NCBI GenBank assembly: GCA_023055505.1
Contig: JALIRH010000097.1
Coordinates: 682,001-746,000, forward strand
DNA: 64,000 bases
Direction: 5' to 3'
Origin: Callipepla californica brunnescens
Lineage: Eukaryota > Chordata > Aves > Galliformes > Odontophoridae
The notes under the pieces were generated by a model. It was not told the DNA's origin. It saw nothing but the letters and a program-made list of their open reading frames with translations, and made no database searches. This document shows positions 37,891 to 49,708 of this stretch, piece by piece. Each line of letters begins with the position of its first letter. The first letter of the stretch is position 1. A program made the position numbers and the translations under genes.

Positions 37891-38130
37891 CCTGGCAGGA
37901 AGGACATTTACAATTTAGGGTAGAACTGTCATTGTAACATTGTACTGCCAGGAGGGGCTTGGCATGAAATGTCTGGATTATATTTCTTTTATGTACTTAC
38001 AGGAATTGTGTTCTTGTTAAAATCCCTGTTTCTACTGGGGGCCACTGGTTGCCCTGGGGATAGGAATTGTGTTTGCTATCATTACTGTCCGAGTAATTGT
38101 TAAACATTTGTGCTGTGTGGAATTCCACTA

Positions 38131-38315
38131 GCTCTTCCCCAGGGAATTTGGTGTTCCCATGCCCTGGGGAAGCAGGCAGACTCCATTACTCAGCAACACA
38201 AAATGAAGTTCTTGTAAAAATCGCTATTTTTACTGGGGGACATTGCTTATGGCTCTTGTCCAGGGAATTTGGTGTTCCCGTGCCCTGGGGAAGCAGGCGG
38301 ACTCCATTACCCAGT
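38131..38315 (+). repeat. Direct repeat pair, period about 120 bp
   Basis: A block of about 65 bases at 38,131 (containing 'agggaatttggtgttcccat' and 'ggggaagcaggcagactcca') recurs at 38,251. A third copy lies in the related leader near 50,994-51,059. The repeat is part of the retroviral leader. Confidence 0.8.
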
Positions 38316-39059
38316 AAAAACACAGATTATTGATTATCACCTTGAGACCGGCTGAGAAAACAAATAAAAGGATCCCTGTGTTATATTTTGGCTCACTGAA
38401 AAGGGCACGGGGAACATAAATGAAGTAACAGGACCAGTTTTTATAACTGAACATTCTAATCATGAGACTATGTATTGGGTGTGTGAAAGCTGAAGAGCTG
38501 TATTGTTTGACTCATGGGTTTTGAAAGAAAAAAGTGGGACAAACTCTTCTGATGGTGTATAGAAGTGTAATTGTTGACGGTATGTGGAAGTGTAATTGTT
38601 GGAAGTGAATTGAGGATATGATTTGTGGAATTGTGGAAAAAATAATGCAAAAGGGTTAAGGAAAACTTTTAGTTTAAGATGTTAGAACTTGTGACCTATG
38701 CCAGCCGAGGCAGACGCGCGCCGGCACTGAAAAACCCCTCAGGGCCTTCCCCGCCGCGGCATCTCGGGCTGAGAGACAGAGCCGGGCCCGGACACTGCTG
38801 CAGTAACAGCGCGTTACTGCGAGCGGGGCGGGGAGGGGATAGGACAGGTGAGAATAGCCATCATCTGTAGAGATCCAGGAAACCCGATATCCCAGTGATA
38901 GCACTGGAAGGGCCCAGGGAGGGTTCCACCCCCACTGGAGCGAAAGCGGTGTGCAAACTGCAGGGAAATGGTTGGTGGAAAAGCTGTCCCAGGTTGAAGG
39001 GGGCGCGAACTGTCTCTGATCGCAAAAGCTGAATGACAGGAAACCGGCAAGTTTACCCT

Positions 39060-39210
39060 GTCAGAGTCACTGGTTAAACTGCAGCTAGGGGAGCAGGGTA
39101 AAGAAGTTAATTTTTGGTGGATGCAGGTGCCCTGTGCTAAGTCAAGAGTTATTACCCATACATGCTGATTTTATAGCAGTAGTAGAAGCTACTGGCCAAG
39201 AAGAAAAAGC
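39060..39210 (+). pseudogene. Retroviral protease remnant
   Basis: The plus strand near 39,111-39,131 reads FLVDAGA, where retroviral aspartic proteases have D-T/S-G; here the middle residue is Ala. The preceding 40 bases give a VKLQLGEQGKEV-type strand. The enzyme would cleave Gag-Pol as a dimer. Stops follow within 20 codons, so it is a relic. Confidence 0.6.
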
Positions 39211-39499
39211 TTACTTTTGAGACAAGTAAATATAGGCGGGAAAAACAAGTAGAAATACATAAATTCCAGTACATGTCAGGTTCACTGACTTATTAGAACA
39301 AAAGGATGCAGAGATTAAAGAAAATTGGAGCTAAGGGTCAAGGAAGAACAATTGATTGAAATTTTAAGTCTGGCTATTACCCATACTGGGAAAAATGTTG
39401 TTTTCCCAGAAGTTAAAGAAATTTTGAATTAGATATATCCAGGAATGTGGTCATTGGCAATCCTGGAAGAGACAAAATACAGCCTAATAGGAGTTAAGA

Positions 39500-40062
39500 G
39501 CAGGAGCCAGCCCAGGCAGGGTAAAAGCAGTACGCTTTAAGGGTACAAGATTGCAAAGGGATAAAAGAAATAATAGATAAATTTTTCAAGTTCAGTTATT
39601 AATGGAATTTGAATCTAAATGCAATATCTTGCCAGTGAAAAATTTGGATGGCAAGAGCTACAATTTGGTACAAAATCTGAGATCGTTAAATAGAAATAAA
39701 TCCATATACTTTATTAACCAAGTCAAGGAGTGAGTAGGTGTGGTTTACCATTCTGGAATTGAAGGATGCCTTTCCTGTCTGGGAAAGTCTACAGTAATTT
39801 GCTTTTGAATTGGAAAACCCCAGTGTGGGGAGAGAAGACTCTGTTAACCTGGACAGTGTTACCCAGGATTGTTAAAAACAAGCCCTTGATTTTTGAGAAT
39901 CAGTCAGCTTATGAACTTGAAATTTGGGATCCTCCATCTCAAGGTGGATTTTTACTGCAGTATGTGGATGCCACAATAACAAAAGAGGACTGTGTACAAT
40001 GGACTGTGAGTCTGAATTTTCTTGGTTTAAATGGTTATCAAGTTTCCCACCAGAAATCCTAA
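39500..40062 (+). pseudogene. Reverse transcriptase remnant
   Basis: Near 39,600-39,690 the frame reads CNILPVKNLDG then YNLVQNLRSLNR, the gammaretroviral 'LPVKK-DG' and 'R-VQDLR-VN' region. A 98-codon frame at 39,766-40,062 has LLQYVDATITKEDC (39,950-39,990) where the catalytic YVDD box should stand, so the second Asp of the box is changed to Ala. NFLGLNGYQVSHQK follows, as expected. It is broken by stops and frameshifts in between. Confidence 0.8.
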
Positions 40063-40077
40063 CAGATCAAAGAGGAC

Positions 40078-40548
40078 TTGGAACAGAACAGAAGGAAGCA
40101 ATTTGCTGCCCAGAAGACCAACGCGGAGCTGCCTCTGATCCAGCAGTGCGACTGCTTGGAGACTGTTTATGCCAGTCAGCTAGACCTAAAGGAGGAACCA
40201 TTGGATGGTGCTGAGGATTCCTGGACTCATCGATGGAAGCAGTTTTATGAGACACAAAACATAAGACAAGATATGCAGTACAAGGTAATCGAAGCAAAAA
40301 CATTGCCTGCAGGGACTTCCTCTCAGAAGACTGAAATAACTGCCTTGATGAGAGCTTTAAATATGTGGACAGATTCTAAGTATGCATTTGGGGTAATACA
40401 TGCTCATGGTACCATTTGGAAAGAAAAACTTGCATCTATTGAAAAGGACATCAGAGAGGTAACACTGTACAGGAAACTGAAAATAAGGTGGCAGATCAAG
40501 CAGCAGGACAGGCAGCTGAAGGGAAGTGGCTTTAATTCCAGATGGTAA
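40078..40548 (+). pseudogene. RNase H / RT connection remnant
   Basis: A 156-codon frame. It ends with TLPAGTSSQKTEITALMRAL (about residues 79-98) and WTDSKYAFGVIHAHG (about 100-115), the Glu and Asp motifs of gammaretroviral RNase H. The first Asp motif (TDGS) is not visible. It follows the RT fragment directly and precedes the integrase. Confidence 0.8.
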
Positions 40549-40759
40549 ACCTAAAATTGATTAACCTGAGTCAAAATCTGTAAAATATTTTGAGGAAGAT
40601 AGGAATTTAATTAATGATTTAGAAGGAAAGGAACAAAATGATGGATGGGCATATAGGAATGCCTATTGCCCTTTAGTATCTTATGGAAATTAGTTCTAAG
40701 GGAACATAATAAAACATACAGGGGGGCAGACAGTCTTTATAAGTATTTGAACGAAGTAA

Positions 40760-41134
40760 TTGTACAATCCTAGTACCAGGAACAGGGTACAAGAAGGGCC
40801 TATCAGGAAAGGGAACATTCCAGGACAACAATGGCAAATAGATTTCTCAGAAGTACCTAGAAAAGGAGGGTATCGATATATGCCAATTTTAACAGACACT
40901 TTTTCTGGGTGTCCAGAAGCCTTTCCTTGAAGGACAAATAAAGCAAGGGAGGTGTCACAGATACTATTAAATGAGATAATACCTAGGTTTGGGGTGCCTG
41001 ATGTGGTATCATCAGATAAGGAAACACATTTTTGTGAAAAAGTAGTGCAACAAGTCAGCAGGCTTCTGGGAATTGATTGGAAATTACATACACCCCTTAT
41101 AGACCTCAGGCAAGGGGTCAAGTGGAAAAGATGA
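40760..41134 (+). pseudogene. Integrase remnant, core domain
   Basis: Broken frames read QWQIDFSEVPRKGGYRYMPI (first Asp, near 40,842), LTDTFSGCPEAFP, then an in-frame stop, then [20 protein letters not shown] (second Asp; the usual Gly two residues later is Glu). The catalytic Glu region near 41,100 is degraded. Family: gammaretrovirus-type integrase. Confidence 0.8.
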
Positions 41135-41165
41135 AGCATCTATTTAAGCAACAACTAGACAAAAT

Positions 41166-41492
41166 ATGCCAAGAGATCAAGCTCTTCCTATAGCTCTCCT
41201 GCAGATAAGGGTTAAACCTCAAAGTACGGAAGGATTAAGTCCCTTTGAAATATTGTATGGCAGGCCTTATACAACATCTGAGAAAGGGGAACTCAAGCAG
41301 ATGGGAGAAAGTACAATAGGGCAATATGTGCAGGCCCTGGGACATCAGCTACAGAAAATTAGTAAGAGGGTATTAATCCGGGAGACTGGGTATATATTAA
41401 AAGTTCTTCAGGTGACTCACTGGAAGAAAAGGGGGAAGGGCCGTATCAAGTCTTACTCAATACCCATACTGCAATCAAGATCAAGGAGGTAG
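41166..41492 (+). pseudogene. Integrase C-terminal remnant
   Basis: A 108-codon frame. LPIALLQIRVKPQSTEGLSP and FEILYGRPY match the end of the gammaretroviral integrase. GDWVYIK-type DNA-binding sequence is visible only in altered form (ETGYILKV). The end of pol lies near 41,510. Confidence 0.8.
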
Positions 41493-41599
41493 CTGCGTGG
41501 ATTCACTACTCCAGGATTAAGAAGGCACCAGGCACCAAGTGGACAGCCACCCCAAACGACCTCTGAAACTTATGTTAAGGAAACAAAATGCTTAATGCT

Positions 41600-42250
41600 T
41601 ATGTATCCTTTTTACATTTAATTATGTATACATTTAACTTTTGCTTTAGCCTGGCCAGAGGATACTTATATTAAGTTAACTGAAAAGCCTAGTTAAGCTT
41701 TGAATCTCTCAGATTGTTGGGTATGTACAGCCCTTCCCAGAGGGGAGGGAAGGGTGCCAGTTTATGGAGTAGCAGCACTAAACTGGACAATACCAGACTG
41801 GGTGATAAATCAGATGGCAAAAGATGGGGGAAAATGCAAGTATGGGGAAGAAAAGCAGAATAAATTGGGTCCAAAATTTGACTTATTGGTCATTAATAAC
41901 ACACGGTCTATTTTTATAGACAGAAATAATGAAAGCACAAACCCAATAAACGTTGGATGGAGAAATCTGATGGGTTTGGGATGCAGCTGTGTGTATGGTA
42001 ACTCTGGGATGGTAACTGGAGATAATGAAACAGCTAGATGGCAACAAGGAAGCAAATGTGACCCTCGGCACTACAACATGGTCCAGAGATAAAGATATAT
42101 TAGCCATAGTGGGAATGAGGATAGCATTAATGAAAACCAGGCAAAAGCCATGTAAGCTCCCCTTTGGATATTGGTGGCTGTGTGGAGATGGATATGCCAT
42201 AAAATACTCTCACTGAATTGGACCAGGACATTCATGGCGGGATATCTGAT
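41600..42250 (+). pseudogene. Env surface subunit (SU) remnant
   Basis: A 130-codon frame at 41,700-42,092 starts with LSDCWVCTALPRGEG. The CWVC (C-x-x-C) is the disulfide-exchange motif of gammaretroviral SU. Cys-rich sequence follows and continues out of frame to about 42,250. The N-terminal half of SU and its signal peptide are not recognisable. Confidence 0.75.
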
Positions 42251-42289
42251 GACTCAGACTAGTATGAACAAGAAGAGTAAATAATCCAT

Positions 42290-42766
42290 TAATTGAAAGG
42301 CCCTCAAGATTTCATAGTTTCGTTTGGTGGCTAATTCCAGCCTTAGGAGTAAGCAAATTAGAAAAAGCAATAGTGAATGTGTCAGCCACTTTGGAAAGAA
42401 TTGAGAATGTAACATTAGATGCCATCCAAGGTTTGCAAACAGAGATTTCTTCTTTAAAGTAGTTCTGCAGAACAGAATGGCTCTAGACCTTCTTACTGTG
42501 AAGGAGGGGGGAGTCTGTACAATAATTAAAGTTGTTGTGCCTATGTGGACCAAGATCAACGTGTAGAAACTGACATACAGGTCAAAGTACTACATCAAGT
42601 TTCAATAGATGATACCTCATTTAAATTTACAGACTTATGGAATAAGCTCACTAACTGGCACCCTAATTTAGCCTGGCTAAAGCAAATGTGTGTATCAATA
42701 GTTGTACTGTTTATTCTTATAGTGATAACTTGTATATGTGTGCAGTGTATTCTGTGCTGCTGTTGA
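42290..42766 (+). pseudogene. Env transmembrane subunit (TM) remnant
   Basis: Broken frames show the ectodomain coiled-coil region (about 42,350-42,460) and the conserved immunosuppressive-type stretch at 42,440-42,510. That stretch has a stop within it. A 73-codon frame at 42,545-42,766 carries WHPNLAWLKQM, a hydrophobic membrane span (SIVVLFILIVITCICV) and a Cys-rich cytoplasmic start. This is the layout of gammaretroviral TM. It is not functional because of the stops. Confidence 0.8.
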
Positions 42767-42894
42767 AGAAGCTTAGATGATTGCCACCTGGAAAAGAAAT
42801 CAAATAAACCACCAAGTAGAATCTGGGAAGTATTTTAGGAAGGTGATAATGAACAGTAGTATGTTATAGGCAAAAGAATTTGCCTATTATATTG

Positions 42895-42906
42895 AAAAGG
42901 GGGGAT
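42895..42906 (+). other. Polypurine tract
   Basis: AAAAGGGGGGAT lies directly before the 3' LTR. It is the normal site for plus-strand priming in reverse transcription. Confidence 0.8.
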
Positions 42907-43362
42907 TGAATCATGAGAACAGCTTCTCTACAGTAAAGACAACTGCAAATCATCCAGATACAAAGGTGCTACTCCCTGTTGATTTATCTGTTGGGTCAGA
43001 TGTGTTGGATGGGCTTAAATCAAACTAATAAGCTTGTCAATAAGAAAACAGGATGGACATCCTGTTCTCCCAACAAGATAACCAAACAGGTGTCTCTCTT
43101 CAGGAATAATGAGGAGCTCTCCCCCTTCAAGGTTTGAAAATTTACAGCAAAATTGACCCTTAGGTTTAATCCCCTCGATAACCAGAGTTTGGAATGCGAT
43201 GAATATGCGTGTGCTATACCTTTAAATATGTATTCATTTATCTCTTTGGTGTGCATGTTTGGTGGAGAGATCCCCCATGCACCCAGCACTGTAATAAAGG
43301 GGATAACTGCTTGACATATTTCATTGGTGTGTCGGGTTACTATGTCGGATTTCCCAGCGTCA
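42907..43362 (+). repeat. 3' LTR of the gammaretrovirus-like provirus
   Basis: 456 bp, TGAATCATGAGAACAGC to CCAGCGTCA. Compared with the 5' LTR it has about 30 extra bases near 43,010-43,045 and lacks about 15 near 43,100. AATAAA occurs near 43,292. Confidence 0.88.
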
Positions 43363-44113
43363 CGTGGGTGAAAAAGACAAGTAAGCCAAAAGAAATGAAA
43401 AAAAAAAAACCTTGCTGAAAACATCACAGACTAGGGAGCGCACTCAAGTCACACCAACATCTGCTTCACAAACAGCAGGACCAGCAGACAGCACAGACAT
43501 GAGAAGGGTCAACCAGGTTGATGGCAAAGCAGAGTCCATCTGGAAGGTTTGACAATTTTCCCAGTCAACTGTTCAAGGCTCTCAGTCTAAACTTACATGA
43601 AAACTTAAGCCTAAAGTCATTTCAGAATTTAATGGTTGATTTTGCCTCGAATGTGTAGGCTGACAAAGCAACTTCTACTATCTAAGCTACTTTGAGTAGT
43701 AATAAAAAAATGCAGGCTTCTCAAAATTTCAGAAATCCTGGCAGCTTTGTGGGATAAAGCATTTACAGTTGTATTTAAAAATAATGCAGTTGTGCCACAG
43801 TGTTGATTTCTCTGATTTACACTTTGAAAAGCAATGAGATGTTGCAATGAAAACTTGCCCTCCATTTAGGACAATAGGAGGAGTACACTTCCTCTGTTTC
43901 TGCTTTTCTCCAGCAGTATATCATAAGCATTTTACATGCTTGGTCACACTCCTGTCATTCAGTAAAATGGAAACATCTGTCTGCCTTATATTATTTAAAC
44001 TTACTTTCTGACAAAGAAATGTGTCAAAAAATGTGTAATGCATCCTGATGTCCATATCAAAGCTGAATGGATGTATTTGTAGCAGTGGCTTGAGAAGAAA
44101 GGCCAAGATAAGA
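43363..44113. other. Intergenic sequence, no feature recognised
   Basis: Nothing specific between the 3' LTR and a CR1 fragment; an A-run at 43,399-43,409. Confidence 0.4.
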
Positions 44114-44235
44114 ATCATAGAATCATCAAGGAAAAGACCTACAAGAATCATCCCTGTCCATCCACCACCAATAGTTCTCACTAAAAGAGAAGTGGGTCCT
44201 CTCCCACTCCTGCCCCTGAGCAATTTGCTTCAGCA
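44114..44235 (-). mobile_element. CR1 LINE 3' end, antisense
   Basis: Begins 'agaatcatagaatcatcaag', then 'gacctacaagaatcatccc' and 'tccatccaccaccaatagtt'. This is a reversed CR1 3' UTR with short truncated body. Confidence 0.75.
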
Positions 44236-47200
44236 TCAGATGGAGATGAACTCTGTTTACATTCCTGGAAAGATGATGAGATTATTAAGATGAAGTCTGG
44301 ACAGTGCTTTGAATATTTAGAAGAGCCGCATTATGCTAAGCATTCAGATGAATAATGCCCCCTTCCTTTTCAATACCCTCATTTCCAAATACATACAGGC
44401 AGCCAAAACACAGAGTTAAGTATGCCAGAAATTCTGGTGTAAATCCCTGGCATCACACATCAGTGAGCACTTTCATGTGAAATTAAAACCTCCTTTTTGA
44501 GCATTAGTGGAAACGAAAGATGAGCACTTGAATAGTCAAAGCGAAAACAGAAAATGGGAAGAGAGGTGAATGGAAAGAACTGGACTGAGTTAACTTGTCT
44601 GTACAACCCTAACCAAAGGGCAGCTGAAGAAAAACACTTTTTTGCTCAGCTGCTATCCATGTTAGTCATGAAATATCACATTAGGCTTAACAGGATACCC
44701 TAAAAAATTGCACACTAATTTAGATGCCCATCATTCATCTTATGCAATTTGCTACATGATATCTTCCTATTAAAAATCCAGTGTTAAAAGAGTTCTGTGG
44801 CTTGCCTCAGTATAGCTCTTCTGATGTGACCTTGAAGAAATTCACATTTTCTACAATCCATATACACAAACCCAGATATTATAATTTATCAAATGAGTTT
44901 TGCTAAACTTAAGACAGTAATTTGTGGGTAAAGCAGCTTGGAATTTCAGACTAAAAGCTATTATAAAGCATTATGTCTTCTGCCAGGAATATTCACTTAA
45001 AATTGAATAGCACTTAGCAAAATCCATTGAGTGTAGAACTGTTTTCCAATTACAACCTGCTGAAGTATCCTGCATGTAGGCTAGAGTCATGAAAACCCTT
45101 TTACTTGGTTTAGCAATCCACTCATTTTGCAAAGTAAAGTTCTGATAGTTCTCAGGTATTTTCTAGTTCTAGAATTGTTCTTGTCTACCCAGCAAAGATG
45201 AGGGAGTCTCAGAAAGTGATTTCATTGCTTCAGAGCCATCCAATCCAGCCTTCTTTTTGCCACAAACAATATTTCTGTACAAGTTTTGCATAAGCCCTTT
45301 CGTAATACCTCAGATTGCCTTTTAAAACCACGCTCCTCTTTCTATTACTAACTCCGCCTCCTACTAACTCTTCTAAGAACCTCATTATTCTGCTTAGAAA
45401 CCTCCATTCAATTTCCATATTATGCAGACAGTGCATATCCTTTTGTTCTTATGTCAATATCTCCTTGCAGCTCTACAGCACTTCCCCTGCTGATACATAT
45501 CCACAGATGTATTTGCAGGCAGGAATGATGCCATGTATCCCTACAATTCCCAGGGAAGCACCAAAGGGCTGCTCAGCTTGTTGAAACAGAAAGAACTACA
45601 AAGTAAACTCAGAAGCCCTAGAGACCAAACCAGACAAAGGCAGGAAAGGCACAATGATCAAGACGTGCTGCATGGTACAGGAGACCTGCTGGAACCATGA
45701 AGGACACAGACTCTGAGCATGATTCAGCTGGCCCTGGTCTGTTCTGACAATACTGAATCTGCTTGAACCCCTCAAGGACTTTTCTCCCTTTTCTATGAAG
45801 GTTGTGCAAGGCATAAAGAAATTCCAACTGCTGCTGCCTGTGCTTGGGAAGGGGAACCTGCTGGGCAAATTATGGTGTTGGCACTCCAGTAGGCCTTCAC
45901 CAGAGCTGAGATGGGTTGCTGTACTTGTCTGAAACACCAGTTTGCTTCTCAGAATGAGAATTACATGTCCTAGCCGTGTCTTGGTATCCTGCCAGTTCAG
46001 CTTCTCGTGACTAAAGGTGAAAAAGAGATGAACACAGACAGGACAATAAGCAATGTGGCTAGGTGCTGGGGAGGCTGTGGAGAGGCTTATTTTCTGCATT
46101 TGAAGAAAATAATCCCAAGGGATTTAAATTTTTTCATTACTTTCTTTTTCTTTATAAAATTAGAAAAACAGACCATATTTAGAAGAAATGAGCCTACCAG
46201 AACTTACGAATAACTTGCATTCTTCCACTGGAGCCCAGCCAGTTGCCCTTAGAAAGAATTCCTGTTTACTTTGTGGTGAATGTGAGAGACACACAGTCTG
46301 CCAGAAGCTGTTACGGCAGTAAAAACATAACCAGAGGCTGTCACAAATGGGAAATCACAGAAAAAGTTAATTTGTTAATGTCAAGGACAAGAATTAAAAT
46401 AATATATATTCTGTAAAACGTTATGTACTTTATCACATAGAAGATGAGTTTACTTGAAAGCTATTTTACTTCAAGGGCAACTTTCAGGTACTTCAGCAAT
46501 TAGCTTTTTTTTCAAAGCTGCTTAGATTAACAAAGAAAACCACTTTCCTTACCAAAAGTGTTGTTCTTTGTTGGGCTGAGATGACAGCCTCAGAGAATCT
46601 GCATCTTTCTGCCACAAAACCTCAGCCAGGCTGCCTTGGGAGCTCAGATGCCAGTATCCTTGCTCAAAGCATTCCTGAAGTCTGCAAAATTTGGTGAATG
46701 ATCAGATGTGCTTCCTGTTCTACCTCTTTAGCAGTTCAGTCCTAGGGTTAGTGTTACATAAATTTCATCCTGAACTGTAGGCCTTTAGTGCTAGAAATTC
46801 CAGAAAACACATATTTTCAGTACCCATATGCCTAAATTCTGAGACTTGATTAAGAAAACAGGCTCACGTGAGAGGAAAATGAGTGGTGATATTATGGTGC
46901 ACATATTTGGATTTTTATTACTTTCTTATTTTTGACACAGGTGAATGCACTTTTTTATGAGTCTCCGTGGCTTTGTATACAATATTTGTATTCTCCCTTT
47001 CTTGGTAAAGCAGATTATAAACCAACAGTCAAAGAGAAAGGCATTCTCTCATTTTCATTTGCACTTATACCTTTTCATGTAACTTGTCTCTTTCACATGA
47101 ATTTCCTCTTTTCCCACAAACTATCCAAGGGCAGAAGTTTGCTGTCTCAAATCAGTCATATGCACACCAGCTGTCATAACTTTTCTGTCTCTGATATTTT

Positions 47201-48874
47201 TTCCTAATGTCTACCTCATTTATTTAAAGCACATTCTCCAGTCTTTTTTGTTTTGCTTTGTACTCAAGACTATGAACATGTTTATGGCCTTTCCTGAACC
47301 ATAATCCAGAAACTGGTGATCTGATAATTCCCTAGCAGTAGTAAAAATGGGAGACAAATCTCACCTCAGAGATGCACATGAGCACTTCCAGCCTTGTCAG
47401 AAAACAGAAATACCAGTAGTCTTGCTTAAAAGGTTGCTAACCTAAAATTGCAGACCCAAGGGACTCAAAAGGTTTAAACAAGGTTCAAGTAAACATCCAG
47501 ACCTTCTGATGATTATCCAAACCTCTTTGAGAATCCACAGATGTTGAGGCTCACTCACCAGAACTACCTTGAGTACATCCCGGAAGCAGCCTGCACCTTG
47601 AAGAAAGCAGCATAGATTTTGCTTCCCAAAGCCAAATACAAAAGTGTTAAATAGATCATGCTAGGAGGAAGTTATGAAACAAGTGATACTCTAGAGATTT
47701 CCAAGAGGCTCAGGAGAAATAAATCAGAGTTTATAAATATCTTGAGGGTGGAATTATCAGTAAGTATCCAGTCTCAGAAAACACAATATCTGTAAGACAA
47801 GAAAGGAAACACTTTGAGCAGTGGTCTGTAACATTTTATTTCTTAGCGAATGGGGAAAATTTGCCTATAAAAATCCCCAGTCCTTTCATCCTAAAAGGAG
47901 GCAGTCAATGGCTCTTCATCTAGAAAACCAGGCAGCACAACACAGAAGTTGGGAATAACTACTACTGGTGAGTTAATCAAGTTAGGACAGAAATAACTCC
48001 TATTAAGGCTGCTCTATTTATCAAGAGCTTCTGTAAACAAGGACATTCAAGAAATTAACTTATAAAGCAGAATAAATAAAAACCTCTATTCAGAAGTCTG
48101 GTAACTTTAATTTGGCTTTGGAAATTAGTATCAAATTGAAGCATCTTTAATTCTATGACTAATCACCCAGAGGATTAATGCCATTTGGCATTCACATTTT
48201 TAAGGTAATTCAGATTATTGCTTGAGTTTTCTTGCAAAAGCAAGTCCTAAATCTCACTAATATTATTTGGACAAAGGAAGGGTGGCCTTTCATTTCAGTT
48301 ATTTTTCTTCAGTTCTTCTATCTTAGCTCAAAAGTCTGTTCAATTTAATGTGTTAAAGCTGCAGATTAACCTTTTAGGCTACAATGGGCAAAATCCTGTT
48401 GTTCTTTGGAAAGTTACTCAAAATAATACAAAAGAAAGGTATGTTCAGATCTAGCTGGTACTCACATCTTGTTGAAGGATCTCTGCAGACATCCTGAATG
48501 TACATGAGTTGAGGATATAGACAAATGGACCAATTCTGATATGTAATGAGCAGGTGAAGGAAAATTCCCTATTTCTTTCTTCTTCCGCAGCTTCTTACAA
48601 AAAAAAATTAAAAAGTCTGATTTTCCATTCAATCTCAACCAATGTGGATTGTTGTTTTTTTGTTTGTTTGTTTGTTTGTATATTTTTCACCTTTCCCAAG
48701 GCAAATGTCTAGATATTTGTACAAATTCAAGTCTTCCACTCAAGTCTTCCTTGAGTTATTTGTATTAGCAAGGGACTCCTTCCTATTCTGTCTCCAAGAA
48801 CTTTGTCTTCCAGCTTATGTGCAGTAGCACTCATAAACCTCATACAGAACTGCCAAACTGTAGATATATGAGAT
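44236..48874. other. Intergenic sequence, no feature recognised
   Basis: The longest stretch without a recognised element. Frames are short (the longest, minus strand 45,596-46,099, has no domain I know). A TTTG run lies at 48,657-48,678. Confidence 0.4.
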
Positions 48875-49357
48875 TGATGCCAAGAAATCTGACAAAGTAA
48901 CTTGTCACACCATTGAAATATGTCAAGCAGGTATTCCCTTTATTACAGCACTGGGTACATGGGGGAATCTCTCCACCAAACATGCACACCGAAGAGAGAA
49001 ACAACTACACATTTAAAGGCATAACACATTAATATTCATCACATTCCAAAGTTATGGACAGAAACTCCAAAGTGAGTGACATCTCCTGTGGTCAGTGGAT
49101 TACAGCTAAAAGTAAATTTCCGGATGTTAAGGGGATTACATTATGTCACCAGCAAATCTGCCTCCTTATCTTCACAGACTTCCCCACTGAGTTGCAAACA
49201 TCAATTCCACTTATCTTCTCTGGACCCTCCACTGTGTTGTAAACAACCACCCTACCCACCATTGTGTTGTCCTTATCTTCATGGGACCACCCTTGTATTG
49301 AGTTACAAACAGCAGCTCTTTTCAGCAGTAACTGTATTTCTGTGGTCCCTGAGTTTC
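48875..49357 (-). mobile_element. LTR family B, antisense, truncated
   Basis: On the minus strand it ends ...TTGGCATCA at 48,875 and carries the family's R-U5 and GATA-repeat U3. It lacks about the first 55 bases of a full LTR. It is cut at 49,357, where sequence of another family B LTR in the opposite direction begins. Confidence 0.85.
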
Positions 49358-49708
49358 ACAATGGAGGGTCCAGAGAAGATAAGTGGAGTTGCTGTTTGCA
49401 CCTCAACAGGGACTCCCATGAAGATAAGAAGGTAGAGTTGCTGTTGGGACACTATGCAATCCCCTAAAGGTTTTGCAAGGGTACCACCAGGTGGGCCCAG
49501 AGACCCTCCCGGCATTCTAGGATGTAAACAATTTCTTGAAAATATAATTAATGCTTATACACTATGCCTATAAATGTGTAGTCAGCAGTTTCCCTGGTGT
49601 GCATGTTTGATGAGCGATCCCCATGCACCCAGTGCTGTAATGAGGGTAATACCTGCTTGATATAATTCATTGTCATGTCAAGTTACTTTGTCAGATTTCT
49701 CAGCTTCA
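49358..49708 (+). mobile_element. LTR family B, sense, 5'-truncated
   Basis: Starts inside the LTR (ACAATGGAGGGTCC) and runs to the end, CTCAGCTTCA. It is followed by its own leader (49,709 on), so this is the 5' LTR of a provirus whose 3' part is missing. By eye it is identical to the inverted segment 56,221-56,571. Confidence 0.85.

Larger units (their letters stand above)
37454..39050 (+). pseudogene. Leader and gag remnant of the provirus
   Basis: No continuous gag frame is left. A GC-rich segment lies at 38,690-38,850. The same sequence types occur, in the same order, downstream of the related LTR at 49,709-51,510, which shows they belong to the element. Two internal duplications are listed separately. 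Confidence 0.6.
36989..43362 (+). mobile_element. Gammaretrovirus-like (ERV1-type) provirus with decayed gag-pol-env
   Basis: Two direct LTRs (36,989-37,433 and 42,907-43,362) bracket 5.5 kb with leader, protease, RT, RNase H, integrase and env remnants in the normal retroviral order. The pol and env signatures (one DxG protease, LPAGTS-type RNase H block, CWVC in SU, TM with adjacent Cys-rich end) are gammaretroviral. Many stops and frameshifts are present in all genes. The LTRs differ by substitutions and at least two indels, so the insertion is old. I could not find matching target duplications (left flank CTGCT, right flank CGTGG). Confidence 0.88.

Noticed and set aside
48875..49708. One intact LTR-bearing element at this place
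   Set aside because: The two halves run in opposite directions and each lacks its first part.
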